Assembly: GCF_035306585.1 (NCBI RefSeq)
Contig: NZ_DATGNU010000010.1
Coordinates: 39,920-103,919 of the forward strand
DNA: 64,000 nucleotides
DNA from: Galbibacter sp035306585
GTDB taxonomy: Bacteria; Bacteroidota; Bacteroidia; Flavobacteriales; Flavobacteriaceae
Direction: 5' to 3'
Each line of letters opens with the position of its first letter. The first letter of the stretch is position 1. Of this stretch, positions 1 through 8,594 are shown piece by piece. Position numbers and translations under genes: made by a program. The notes under the pieces are model-generated. The model saw only the letters and a program-made list of their open reading frames with translations. It was not told where the DNA came from and did no database searches.

Positions 1-405
1 ATTTGGGATCACTACCAGCTAGATTGTTTTTCGGATGATACTGGTCTAGAGGTCCAGGCCTTAGATAATGCACCTGGTGTTTACTCGGCACGTTACGCTG
101 GCCCAGAGAATAATGCCCAGAAAAATATAGCAAAGCTTTTAGAAGCACTTAAGGACAAAACCAATAGAAAGGCTCGTTTTAAAACAGTAATTGCCCTTAT
201 AATCGAAGGAAAAACCTATCAATTCGAAGGCATTGTAAATGGTAAAATCGCTGAAATACCCTCTGGAGAAGGTGGTTTTGGGTACGATCCTATTTTTGTT
301 GCAGATGATCACAATCGCACTTTTGCAGCCCTAAGTAAAGAAGAAAAAAACAGTATTAGTCACAGAGGACGTGCCTTTGAAAAACTGGTTAACTTCCTAA
401 AGTAA
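1..405 (+). CDS. rdgB: XTP/dITP diphosphatase (RdgB/HAM1 family), 3' part
   Basis: The gene enters from the left edge in frame 1 and ends at the TAA at 403-405, so 134 C-terminal residues are visible. The family hydrolyses non-canonical purine nucleoside triphosphates (XTP, dITP, ITP) to the monophosphate in the cytoplasm and keeps deaminated purines out of DNA. Visible family motifs are SDDTGLEV near the left edge, GGFGYDPIF in the middle and SHRGRAF near the C-terminus, all part of the nucleotide and metal site. The N-terminal SxNxxK motif lies outside the window. The family is normally about 190-200 residues, so about a third is missing. The call is secure from these motifs. Confidence 0.95.
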   Translation: MWDHYQLDCFSDDTGLEVQALDNAPGVYSARYAGPENNAQKNIAKLLEALKDKTNRKARFKTVIALIIEGKTYQFEGIVNGKIAEIPSGEGGFGYDPIFVADDHNRTFAALSKEEKNSISHRGRAFEKLVNFLK

Positions 406-573
406 TTTGCCTAAAATCATCCTTAAATCAAGCGACTTACAATCGACTTTTACACCTTCGTTACAGCTACCTAAACACAGTTAATTAATTACCAGATAAT
501 TACAAATTGATATCTACTGTAATTTATCGAAATATTTATAACTATAAATACCTAACAATCCAATAATTAAGTT

Positions 574-581
574 TACCTTTG
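574..581 (+). promoter_or_regulatory. -7 promoter element of the DEAD-box helicase gene
   Basis: TACCTTTG fits the Bacteroidota -7 consensus TAnnTTTG and lies 22 bases before the ATG at 604. No clear TTG is seen at the expected -33 position. Predicted from sequence only. Confidence 0.5.
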
Positions 582-603
582 CCCCCTTATTTTAAATACA
601 TAT

Positions 604-2331
604 ATGAATAAATTTGAACAATTAGGACTGAACGAACAGCTATTAAAAGCCATTCACGATATGGGCTTTGAGTCGCCGTCTGAGGTACAGGAAAAAGCTA
701 TTCCGGTCCTATTAAGCCAAGAAACAGACATCGTGGCCTTGGCACAAACAGGAACGGGAAAAACGGCTGCTTTCGGCTTTCCTATGATTCAAAAGATCGA
801 CACAAAAAGCAAAACTACACAAGGGCTAATACTATCGCCCACACGCGAGCTTTGTTTACAAATCGCTCATGAATTAAAACAATATTCTAAATACTACCCT
901 TGGTTAAATGTCACTGCCATCTATGGTGGTGCGAGTATTACAGAACAAGCAAGTCAGGTCAAAAGAGGATCGCAAATTGTGGTGGCTACCCCTGGACGAA
1001 TGAAGGATATGATCAGCAGAAAAATGGTAGACATTTCTAAAATACAGTACTGTGTTTTAGACGAGGCTGACGAGATGTTGAACATGGGGTTCTATGAAGA
1101 CATAAAAGATATTTTGTCCCATACACCCAAAGAAAAAAGCACTTGGTTATTTTCGGCTACTATGCCAAAGGAGGTTTCAAACATCGCTAAGAAGTTCATG
1201 AACCAACCATATGAAATTACGGTAGGTACGAAGAACTCCGCCTCTGAAAACGTACAACATGAGTACTACGTTGTTGGTGGAAGAGACCGTTACTTAGCCT
1301 TAAAGAGATTAGCGGACACAAACCCAGACATTTTTTCGGTAGTTTTCTGTAGAACCAAAAGAGATACCCAAAAGGTAGCTGAGAAACTTATAGAAGACGG
1401 TTACAACGCCGGGGCATTACACGGAGATTTAAGTCAAAATCAGCGTGATATGGTCATGAAATCTTTCCGTAACAAACAAATACAAATGTTAGTTGCAACA
1501 GATGTTGCGGCTCGTGGAATCGACGTGGATGACATCACCCATGTGATCAACTATCAGTTACCAGACGAAATTGAAACATACACACACAGAAGTGGTCGTA
1601 CAGGTCGTGCTGGCAAGTCGGGAATTTCCATGGTAATCATTACCAAAAGTGAACTTCGCAAGATCAGTGCTATAGAACGTATTATCAAACAAAAGTTTGA
1701 TGCTAAAAAGATTCCATCTGCAGATGAGATCTGTGAGATACAATTATATCACTTGGCTAGCAAGATTAAAAATACGGAGGTAAACAAAGAGGTTGAGGCC
1801 TATCTTCCAGCTATTGAAGATGTTTTAGAGGGTATTGACCGTGAGGAACTCATCAAAAAAATGGTTTCTGTTGAATTCGGACGTTTTGCGGAATATTATA
1901 AAAAAGCAGGGGATATCAATGTATCCAATAACGGACGCAGTGAGGACTTCTCCTCAGAAGGCAAAGTGCGTTATTTTATAAACGTTGGTTCAAGAGACGG
2001 ATACGATTGGATGATATTAAAGGACTTCCTTAAGGAACAGTTAGGATTAGGAAAGGATGATGTCTTTAAGGTAGATGTTAAAGAGAGTTTCTCATTCTTC
2101 AACACCGATGCTACGCATACAGAAAACGTATTAGCGACATTTTCAGAATTTAAACTTGACGGTCGCTTTATTAATGTGGAAGTCTCTAAGAACGCTCATG
2201 AGAACAGAAATCGTAATGATCGTTCTGGCAAAAGGTCTCGAAAAGGAGGACGAGACTTCAACAAGGGTAAAGATCGAAACTTCAAATCTAAAAGTCATAG
2301 AGGGAAAGGAAAACCTAAAAAGAGGTTTTAG
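604..2331 (+). CDS. DEAD-box RNA helicase with DbpA-type RNA-binding domain
   Basis: ATP-dependent RNA helicase of 575 residues, probably acting on structured mRNA or ribosome assembly intermediates in the cytoplasm. All core motifs are visible: the Q motif around residues 22-29, Walker A AQTGTGKT at 47-54, PTREL, TPGR, DEAD near 153, SAT near 184, ARGID and HRSGRTGRAG near 327-336. After the two RecA-like domains comes an RRM-like DbpA domain at about 443-520 and then a Lys/Arg/Gly-rich tail of some 50 residues typical of flavobacterial helicases of this type. It stands alone, with its own -7 element and a strong terminator behind it. Whether it corresponds to DbpA, DeaD/CsdA or RhlE in function cannot be told from the sequence. 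Confidence 0.93.
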   Translation: MNKFEQLGLNEQLLKAIHDMGFESPSEVQEKAIPVLLSQETDIVALAQTGTGKTAAFGFPMIQKIDTKSKTTQGLILSPTRELCLQIAHELKQYSKYYPWLNVTAIYGGASITEQASQVKRGSQIVVATPGRMKDMISRKMVDISKIQYCVLDEADEMLNMGFYEDIKDILSHTPKEKSTWLFSATMPKEVSNIAKKFMNQPYEITVGTKNSASENVQHEYYVVGGRDRYLALKRLADTNPDIFSVVFCRTKRDTQKVAEKLIEDGYNAGALHGDLSQNQRDMVMKSFRNKQIQMLVATDVAARGIDVDDITHVINYQLPDEIETYTHRSGRTGRAGKSGISMVIITKSELRKISAIERIIKQKFDAKKIPSADEICEIQLYHLASKIKNTEVNKEVEAYLPAIEDVLEGIDREELIKKMVSVEFGRFAEYYKKAGDINVSNNGRSEDFSSEGKVRYFINVGSRDGYDWMILKDFLKEQLGLGKDDVFKVDVKESFSFFNTDATHTENVLATFSEFKLDGRFINVEVSKNAHENRNRNDRSGKRSRKGGRDFNKGKDRNFKSKSHRGKGKPKKRF

Positions 2332-2344
2332 TTAATAATAAATT

Positions 2345-2372
2345 AAAAATGCGTCTTATAGGCGCATTTTTT
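2345..2372 (+). terminator. Rho-independent terminator after the helicase gene
   Basis: AAAAATGCG and CGCATTTTTT form a stem around a loop of about nine bases and run into a T tract, 13 bases after the helicase stop codon. Confidence 0.8.
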
Positions 2373-2502
2373 GCTTTAGTTTGCTATTTTTAGCCCCACT
2401 ATTTATTGCTAATTTTGTCTAAACCTAAAGAACAGAGAAACCAACTATTAAATACCACACTATGTTTAGGCGCAGGAATACTTTTTTAGTATGTTTGATT
2501 TG

Positions 2503-3270
2503 ATGAAAAAATTTATATGTTTACTGATTCTCTTAACCAATGGTATCGGATTTTCACAAGATGACACCACCGGAGAGCTCCAAGGGGTCGTTTTTAACAC
2601 CTCAGATGAATCTGTTATGGGGAATGTACACGTATTAAACCTCAATCAAGTCATAGGGACCATTACGGATGAAAATGGACAATTCAACATTAGCGCTCGT
2701 GTAAATGACACTTTATATTTATCGTATATCGGTTTTAAAGCTGTTAAGGTAAGAGTCTCCAATGACATGATAAAATATCAAAACACTAAGATAGGCTTGA
2801 CAGAATTGGCGTTTGCTTTGGAAGAAGTAGTAGTACGCCCCTATCAACTCACTGGCTACCTGGACATCGATTCAAAAAATATTCCTATTAATCAATCTGC
2901 ACGTTATAGTATTTCAGGATTGAGCATAGGTTATGAGGCCGGTAGCGGAAATCCAAATGCCTTTTCAAATATTTTAGGATCCATATTTAACCCTGCTGAT
3001 TTTCTGCACAACCTCTTTGGCAAAAAACCAAAGCAAATGCGCAAATTGCGCAAGATGCAAGAAGATGATAAAATCCGCAGTTTACTGTCCTCAAAATTTG
3101 ATCGTGAAACCCTGATGGCGCTCTTACAAGTAGATAAAGTAGATATCGAAGAAATTTTGAGAAACTGCAATTACTCAGACAGCTTTATCGAAACAGCTAA
3201 TGATTTACAGATCCTCGATGCCATTAGCAATTGTTACGAAGAATACAAAGTATTAAACAGAAACAAATAA
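2503..3270 (+). CDS. Exported protein with carboxypeptidase-regulatory-like domain
   Basis: The protein begins with a signal peptide (MKKFICLLILLTNGIGFSQ) and continues with a beta-sandwich of the CarboxypepD_reg-like type at about residues 25-105 of the mature region. This shows the typical elements VFNTSDESV, GTITDENGQF and LYLSYIGFK, then the strand segment LEEVVVRPYQLTG. This is the plug-proximal domain found at the N-terminus of many TonB-dependent receptors, but no receptor barrel follows. Instead there is a charged C-terminal region of about 110 residues without a recognised domain. It is probably periplasmic or outer-membrane associated; function unknown. An ATG four codons upstream (2491) is possible; the later one gives the better signal peptide. 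Confidence 0.8.
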   Translation: MKKFICLLILLTNGIGFSQDDTTGELQGVVFNTSDESVMGNVHVLNLNQVIGTITDENGQFNISARVNDTLYLSYIGFKAVKVRVSNDMIKYQNTKIGLTELAFALEEVVVRPYQLTGYLDIDSKNIPINQSARYSISGLSIGYEAGSGNPNAFSNILGSIFNPADFLHNLFGKKPKQMRKLRKMQEDDKIRSLLSSKFDRETLMALLQVDKVDIEEILRNCNYSDSFIETANDLQILDAISNCYEEYKVLNRNK

Positions 3271-3276
3271 GCCCAT

Positions 3277-3933
3277 CTACAAGGTCTTGTTTTCCTGGTT
3301 ATAGCGTTTGATAATATCATCTATACTCCTAATGGATTTCATGGTCCAATTAAGGCGTTTGGCTTCGAACTCCTTTTTATTTAACTGCCAAGGAATTTCA
3401 GATTGATTTAATCGTCTTCGCAACTGGTAAAGGATAATTGCCGCAGACACGGAGATATTTAAACTCTCAGCAAAGCCCTCCATGGGAATGTGGATATAGC
3501 CATCAGCTTGTTCCATGATTACAGGAGATAGTCCAGATTTCTCAGTACCAAAGCATATCACAGACTTCTGACTAATATCAAATTCTTCTAAGGGGGTGCT
3601 CGATTGAACTGGTGTAGTGGCAATGATCCGATAGCCATCTGATTTAAGTTGGTCAATACATCGCCTTGCAGTATCAAAACGATGAACATCCACCCACTTC
3701 TCGGATCCCATGGCAATATTTTTGTCCAACCTTTTGCCAAATTGTTCCTCGATCACATAAAGCTGCTGAATACCAAAAACATCACAACTACGAAGTACCG
3801 CACTTGTATTGTGCAACTGGTATACATCCTCTATGCAAACCGCAATATGATTGGTACGCCTATGGAGCACCTGCTCAATACGCGCTCTTCGATCGCTGGT
3901 AATAAATCCATTTAAATAATCAATTAATGACAT
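3277..3933 (-). CDS. trmH: tRNA (guanosine-18-2'-O)-methyltransferase TrmH
   Basis: SpoU/TrmH-family SAM-dependent methyltransferase of 218 residues. The N-terminal segment RRARIEQVLHRRT and CIEDVYQLHNTSAVLRSCDVFG match the first TrmH motif, including the Arg (in LRSCD) that takes part in catalysis. FGTEKSGLS is motif 2 and IPMEGFAESLNISVSAAI is motif 3, which forms the trefoil knot that binds SAM. The closest family match is TrmH, which makes Gm18 in the D-loop of tRNA; the length is similar to the 229-residue E. coli protein. It is convergent with the preceding gene, only six bases apart. A related SpoU paralogue acting on rRNA is a less likely alternative. Confidence 0.88.
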   Translation of the reverse strand: MSLIDYLNGFITSDRRARIEQVLHRRTNHIAVCIEDVYQLHNTSAVLRSCDVFGIQQLYVIEEQFGKRLDKNIAMGSEKWVDVHRFDTARRCIDQLKSDGYRIIATTPVQSSTPLEEFDISQKSVICFGTEKSGLSPVIMEQADGYIHIPMEGFAESLNISVSAAIILYQLRRRLNQSEIPWQLNKKEFEAKRLNWTMKSIRSIDDIIKRYNQENKTL

Positions 3934-4229
3934 TGAAAAAGTAAGATTTAATCAGATTTGTTTACGTAATTAACTGCTTAGACAAGTAGACTACCCGATT
4001 TTTGCTTTGGCTACTACAGATGTTGAAAAAACTAAAATACAACAAATTATATCATTTTAAAAAGTAGGCAGTCTAGCTAGATTCCTTGTATTAGGATCCA
4101 AAGATTCCCGAAATGGTGAATTTGGTCTGAATATTGTGGCAAAATAAATACCATTAATAACTTTTAGTTAAAAGGTATTAACAAAAAACTATTCTTTCTA
4201 TATTTGAAAGGTCACCTAAAAACAAAAGC
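3934..4229. other. Gene-free divergent interval between trmH and the PIG-L gene
   Basis: A stretch of 296 bases without a plausible ORF on either strand. It should hold the promoters of trmH (minus) and the PIG-L operon (plus). The only clear element is TATATTTG at 4199-4206, a perfect -7 box 24 bases before the ATG at 4230. No hairpin or repeat stands out. Confidence 0.6.
4199..4206 (+). promoter_or_regulatory. -7 promoter element of the PIG-L/symporter operon
   Basis: TATATTTG matches TAnnTTTG exactly. The -33 region lacks a clear TTG, which could mean activator dependence or simply a weak -33 box. Confidence 0.45.
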
Positions 4230-6755
4230 ATGTATTCAAGAGTATCCATTTTTATTATTGGATTTTTATGTACACTTCTCACACATGGCCAAGAACCAAA
4301 AACCTACACTTCCTCTGAAATTTATCAGGCAGTACAGAAACTTAATTTTTTAGGCACTGCACTTTATATAGCGGCTCATCCTGATGATGAAAACACCCAG
4401 CTAATCTCCTATTTATCCAATGGCGTTAAAGCACGCACCGCCTATTTATCCATTACAAGAGGTGATGGGGGACAAAACCTCATTGGACCAGAGCTTAGAG
4501 AACTTCTAGGGGTGCTGCGAACCGAGGAACTCTTGGCCGCTCGATCCATCGATGGTGGCAAACAATTTTTCACTCGTGCCAACGATTTTGGCTATTCAAA
4601 ACATCCCGATGAAACCCTTCAGATTTGGAATAAAGAAGAGGTATTATCTGATGTGGTTTGGGTAATTAGAAATTTCAAACCAGATGTCATCATAAATCGA
4701 TTTGATCATAGAAGCCCAGGATCTACCCATGGTCACCATACTTCATCCGCCATGTTAAGTATGGAAGCCTTTGATAAAGCTAATGATAAAAGTGCCTTTT
4801 CAGAACAGCTTAAACATACCGACTTATGGCAGCCAAAAAAGTTATTTTTCAACACCTCATGGTGGTTTTATGGTAGTGAAGAGGAGTTTCTAAAGGCCGA
4901 CAAATCTAATATGATTTCGGTAGATGTAGGGACCTTCTACCCTAACTTAGGAAAAAGTAACAATGAAATTGCCTCTGTAGCTAGGAGCCAACATTTAAGT
5001 CAAGGATTCGGTACCCTTACCTCAAGAGGAACACATCGTGACTACCTCGAACTTTTAAAAGGTGAATTAGGTGGTGACCAAATTTTCGACGGCATCAATA
5101 CCAGCTGGACTAGAATCAAAGCAGGCGAAGAAATTGCAAAAATTCTTTTACCCATTGAGAAGGATTTTAACTTCACCAATCCTTCGACGCATATTCCAGA
5201 ACTTTTAAAAGCGTATAAGCTAATTGATGCTATAGAGGATAAGTACTGGCGAGCCGTCAAACTAGAACAAATCAGAAACGTTATAGCCGCATGCAGTGGA
5301 TTATTTTTTGAAACCACTACCAATATTGCGCGGGCAGTACCAGGATCTAAAATTGAGATTCGGGCAAATATTCTCAACAGATCGCCATTTAACATGGAGG
5401 TATCTAAAATTAACATCCAACCTAGCAACACTGAAATTAGCTTAGAAAAAGTACTAAAGAACAATCAACTAGAAAACATTCCAATAGCTTATAAAATCCC
5501 AAACGACAGTGAATATTCCAATCCATATTGGCTCCAAAATCCAAGTACGCTAGGAATGTATAAGGCTCCCTTAAAACTTCGGGGTAAGGCGCAAAGTCCT
5601 GCAGCCATACCAGTGGTCTTAACGATCACGATCCAAGGTGTCCCAATTGATTTTAAGACCGCAGTGGTGTATAAATATGCGAAGCCAGAGGAAGGTGAAT
5701 CATATCAACCCTTTGAAATCCTACCGAAGGTTACCGTTAAAGCTGCCAGTAAAGTAATGGTTTTCGCAAATCAAGAATCAAAACCCTTATCCTTAGCCAT
5801 CACCGCTGCCACCAATGACATTCATGGTGTAGTGTCCTTAGATTCACCAAAGGGATGGAAAGTAACACCAAGAGAGCATAAGTTTCACATTCCTACTAAA
5901 GGAGCGGTAAAAAAAGTGACCTTTACCATTGATCCTCCTACGAAAGAAAGTAACGCGACGATCACACCCGTGGTGACCATTAACCATCAACGCTATTCAA
6001 AAGAATTAAACACCATCGATTACCAGCATATTCCAAGACAGAGCGTCTTGTTAGACCCGAGCGTTAAGGTAGTGCGCTCCAATATCGGAATAAAAGGTAG
6101 CCGCATTGCTTATATCCAGGGTGCTGGGGATGCTATACCAGAAAACTTAGAACAAATCGGGTATAAGGTCGATTTAATAGAGGCCAAAGAAATAACACCT
6201 AGTTTACTTAAAAACTACCATGCAGTAATTATCGGCATTAGAGCCTATAATATTAACAAGACACTACAATTCAAACAACACCTCTTATTTGATTTTGTAA
6301 AAAACGGAGGAAATTTAATTGTACAATACAATACTGTTAATCGACAAGGAAAAGGACCATCGAACTTAGCGCCTTTTCCTTTGGAGCTTTCTAGAGAGCG
6401 CGTAACGGATGAAAACGCCAAAGTAACATTCCTTGCCCCCAACCATCCTGTACTTAACAGTCCTAATAAAATTACAGCCAAAGATTTTCAGGGATGGGTC
6501 CAAGAAAGAGGATTGTACTTTGCCCACAAATGGGCTAATGAATTTGAACCCATATTAGCGATGAATGATACAGGAGAGAGTCCAAAAGAAGGTAGTCTTT
6601 TAGTGGCTGCATATGGAAAAGGTCACTATATTTATACAGGCCTGAGCTTCTTTAGAGAACTCCCTGCAGGGGTTAGTGGTGCATACAAGCTTCTGGCCAA
6701 CATAATCTCCTTGGGAGAAGAAGAGAAAACGAACATCAACGCATTAAATAACTAA
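4230..6755 (+). CDS. Exported PIG-L (LmbE) family deacetylase with C-terminal ThuA-like domain
   Basis: A protein of 841 residues with a signal peptide at 1-20. The LmbE/PIG-L zinc hydrolase domain covers about 40-290: AHPDDE at 49-54 supplies the metal-binding His and Asp plus the catalytic Asp, and the THGHH segment near 166-170 supplies the later His ligand. PIG-L enzymes remove acetyl groups from N-acetylated sugars or sugar conjugates. The middle is beta-rich, and the last 200 residues resemble the ThuA/type-1 glutamine-amidotransferase-like fold (YIQGAGDAIPENLEQIG, HAVIIGIRAYN, FVKNGGNLIVQYNT) but show no clear catalytic Cys. The gene leads an operon with a small membrane protein, a sodium symporter and an oxidoreductase, suggesting uptake and breakdown of an N-acetylated compound. 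The substrate cannot be named. Confidence 0.85.
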   Translation: MYSRVSIFIIGFLCTLLTHGQEPKTYTSSEIYQAVQKLNFLGTALYIAAHPDDENTQLISYLSNGVKARTAYLSITRGDGGQNLIGPELRELLGVLRTEELLAARSIDGGKQFFTRANDFGYSKHPDETLQIWNKEEVLSDVVWVIRNFKPDVIINRFDHRSPGSTHGHHTSSAMLSMEAFDKANDKSAFSEQLKHTDLWQPKKLFFNTSWWFYGSEEEFLKADKSNMISVDVGTFYPNLGKSNNEIASVARSQHLSQGFGTLTSRGTHRDYLELLKGELGGDQIFDGINTSWTRIKAGEEIAKILLPIEKDFNFTNPSTHIPELLKAYKLIDAIEDKYWRAVKLEQIRNVIAACSGLFFETTTNIARAVPGSKIEIRANILNRSPFNMEVSKINIQPSNTEISLEKVLKNNQLENIPIAYKIPNDSEYSNPYWLQNPSTLGMYKAPLKLRGKAQSPAAIPVVLTITIQGVPIDFKTAVVYKYAKPEEGESYQPFEILPKVTVKAASKVMVFANQESKPLSLAITAATNDIHGVVSLDSPKGWKVTPREHKFHIPTKGAVKKVTFTIDPPTKESNATITPVVTINHQRYSKELNTIDYQHIPRQSVLLDPSVKVVRSNIGIKGSRIAYIQGAGDAIPENLEQIGYKVDLIEAKEITPSLLKNYHAVIIGIRAYNINKTLQFKQHLLFDFVKNGGNLIVQYNTVNRQGKGPSNLAPFPLELSRERVTDENAKVTFLAPNHPVLNSPNKITAKDFQGWVQERGLYFAHKWANEFEPILAMNDTGESPKEGSLLVAAYGKGHYIYTGLSFFRELPAGVSGAYKLLANIISLGEEEKTNINALNN

Positions 6756-6757
6756 TC

Positions 6758-6859
6758 ATGCTAAAAAAATTTGAATGGAAGCGCGCTTATACCCTTGTAC
6801 TGGTGTTAAATGCAATCTATATTTTTATTTTTTATTTCATAATGTTCTCTAACAAGTAG
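6758..6859 (+). CDS. 33-residue single-span membrane miniprotein
   Basis: An ORF of 33 codons starts two bases after the PIG-L stop and ends seven bases before the symporter ATG. The product has a basic N-terminus (MLKKFEWKRAY) followed by one hydrophobic span (TLVLVLNAIYIFIFYFIMF) and a short polar end. Its position between two co-directional genes, good spacing and clear membrane character argue for a real gene. It may be an accessory peptide of the neighbouring sodium:solute symporter, but this is inferred only from position. Confidence 0.65.
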   Translation: MLKKFEWKRAYTLVLVLNAIYIFIFYFIMFSNK

Positions 6860-6866
6860 CCCTACT

Positions 6867-8594
6867 ATGGAAATTATCGATTGGATTATTTTAGTAGGTA
6901 CCTTACTCTTTATTGTAGTCTATGGCTATTGGAAAACCAAAGGTAGCCGAGATGTCAATGACTACATCCTTGGAGGAAAGGAGGCGAAATGGTGGACTGT
7001 TGGGCTATCAGTGATGGCCACGCAAGCCAGCGCTATCACCTTTTTATCCACCCCTGGACAAGCCTTCCACGATGGAATGGGATTTGTCCAATTCTATTTT
7101 GGACTCCCTTTGGCTATGATTATTATTTGTATGGTATTTATCCCCATTTACCATAAATTAAAAGTCTATACTGCCTATGAATTTTTGGAATCGCGATTTG
7201 ATCTAAAAACTAGATCCTTAGGCGCTTTACTGTTTTTAATCCAGCGAGGGTTAGCCGCTGGGATCACTATATACGCTCCTTCCATTATACTTTCGGCGGT
7301 ACTTGGCTGGAAAATTGAAACTCTTAATATTATCATTGGAATATTGGTAATCATTTACACGGTATCTGGAGGAACAAAGGCAGTAAGTGTGACGCAAAAG
7401 CAACAAATGTTTGTCATTATGGTTGGAATGTTCACGGCATTTTATCTAGTGATGAGCTATCTTCCAGATGACATTAACTTTGGCAAAGCTTTAAAGATTG
7501 CTGGGGCAAATGACAAGCTAAATATTCTAGATTTTTCGTTGGATTTCACCAGTCGTTATACCTTTTGGAGTGGAATTACTGGAGGGCTTTTTCTCGCCCT
7601 AGCCTATTTTGGGACCGATCAAAGTCAAGTACAGCGTTATTTAACAGGGAAATCTGTCAGAGAAAGTCAACTAGGCCTAATCTTTAACGGCCTATTAAAA
7701 GTACCAATGCAGTTCTTTATCCTTCTGGTTGGAGTTATGGTATTTGTTTTTTATCAGTACAACCACTCGCCACTGAATTTCAATCCTGCGGCGGTCCAAG
7801 CAGTTCAAAACTCGGAGTACGCTCAGCAGTACCAAACCATGGAAAAGGAGCACTTAATTTTAGAAAAGGAAAAGAAAATTGCACAGGAGCGATTCTCCGC
7901 CATGCTAGATATGAAGGACTATGCATTAATCATGTCGGCAAAAAATAGTATTCACGATATTAATATAGAAGAACGGCAAAACCGTGAACAGGCTAGAGCA
8001 CTGATTCAACAAGTCGACAAAGACTTAGAGACCAACGATAAGGATTATGTGTTTATCCACTTTATATTAAACAACTTACCAACGGGTCTGATTGGACTTC
8101 TACTAGCGGTGATCTTCTCAGCCGCCATGTCCTCTACTTCATCCGAACTCAATGCTTTAGGAACCATTACCACTATGGATTTATTTAAACGGCAACAAAA
8201 GAAACAACACAATGAGCGCTATTATTTAAATGCGACTAAATGGTTTACACTTGCTTGGGGAATTATTGCCATTTGCTTTGCGAATTTCGCTACCCTACTA
8301 GATAATCTCATCCAACTGGTCAATATTATAGGGTCCATCTTTTACGGCAATGTATTAGGAATCTTCCTCATTGCTTTCTTTATCAAATTTATCCGTGGGA
8401 ACGCCGTGTTTATCGCGGCTATTATCACCCAAATATTAGTGATTCTACTCTATTATTTCACGATATACCAATACGACACAGGAGAAGAGAAACTAGGCTA
8501 CATGTGGCTCAATTTCATAGGTTGTGCCCTTGTTATCCTTTTAGCCCTGCTATTTGAAATTATAAATCGATCTGCCCATGTCATCAAAAAGTAA
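6867..8594 (+). CDS. Sodium:solute symporter (SSS family)
   Basis: A 575-residue polytopic inner-membrane transporter. The N-terminus (DWIILVGTLLFIVVYG, then SRDVNDYILGGKEAKWWTVGLSVMATQASAITFLSTPG) is the typical SSS signature with the GG-xx-W motif and sodium-site region, and SGGTKAVSVTQKQQ is the conserved segment after TM5. A hydrophilic, Lys/Glu-rich, probably helical insert of about 90 residues (roughly 305-395) separates two membrane segments. The remaining C-terminal spans follow FSAAMSSTSSELNALGT, the second sodium-site helix. It overlaps the next gene by 17 bases. Substrate unknown; the operon points to the product or substrate of the PIG-L protein. Confidence 0.9.
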   Translation: MEIIDWIILVGTLLFIVVYGYWKTKGSRDVNDYILGGKEAKWWTVGLSVMATQASAITFLSTPGQAFHDGMGFVQFYFGLPLAMIIICMVFIPIYHKLKVYTAYEFLESRFDLKTRSLGALLFLIQRGLAAGITIYAPSIILSAVLGWKIETLNIIIGILVIIYTVSGGTKAVSVTQKQQMFVIMVGMFTAFYLVMSYLPDDINFGKALKIAGANDKLNILDFSLDFTSRYTFWSGITGGLFLALAYFGTDQSQVQRYLTGKSVRESQLGLIFNGLLKVPMQFFILLVGVMVFVFYQYNHSPLNFNPAAVQAVQNSEYAQQYQTMEKEHLILEKEKKIAQERFSAMLDMKDYALIMSAKNSIHDINIEERQNREQARALIQQVDKDLETNDKDYVFIHFILNNLPTGLIGLLLAVIFSAAMSSTSSELNALGTITTMDLFKRQQKKQHNERYYLNATKWFTLAWGIIAICFANFATLLDNLIQLVNIIGSIFYGNVLGIFLIAFFIKFIRGNAVFIAAIITQILVILLYYFTIYQYDTGEEKLGYMWLNFIGCALVILLALLFEIINRSAHVIKK

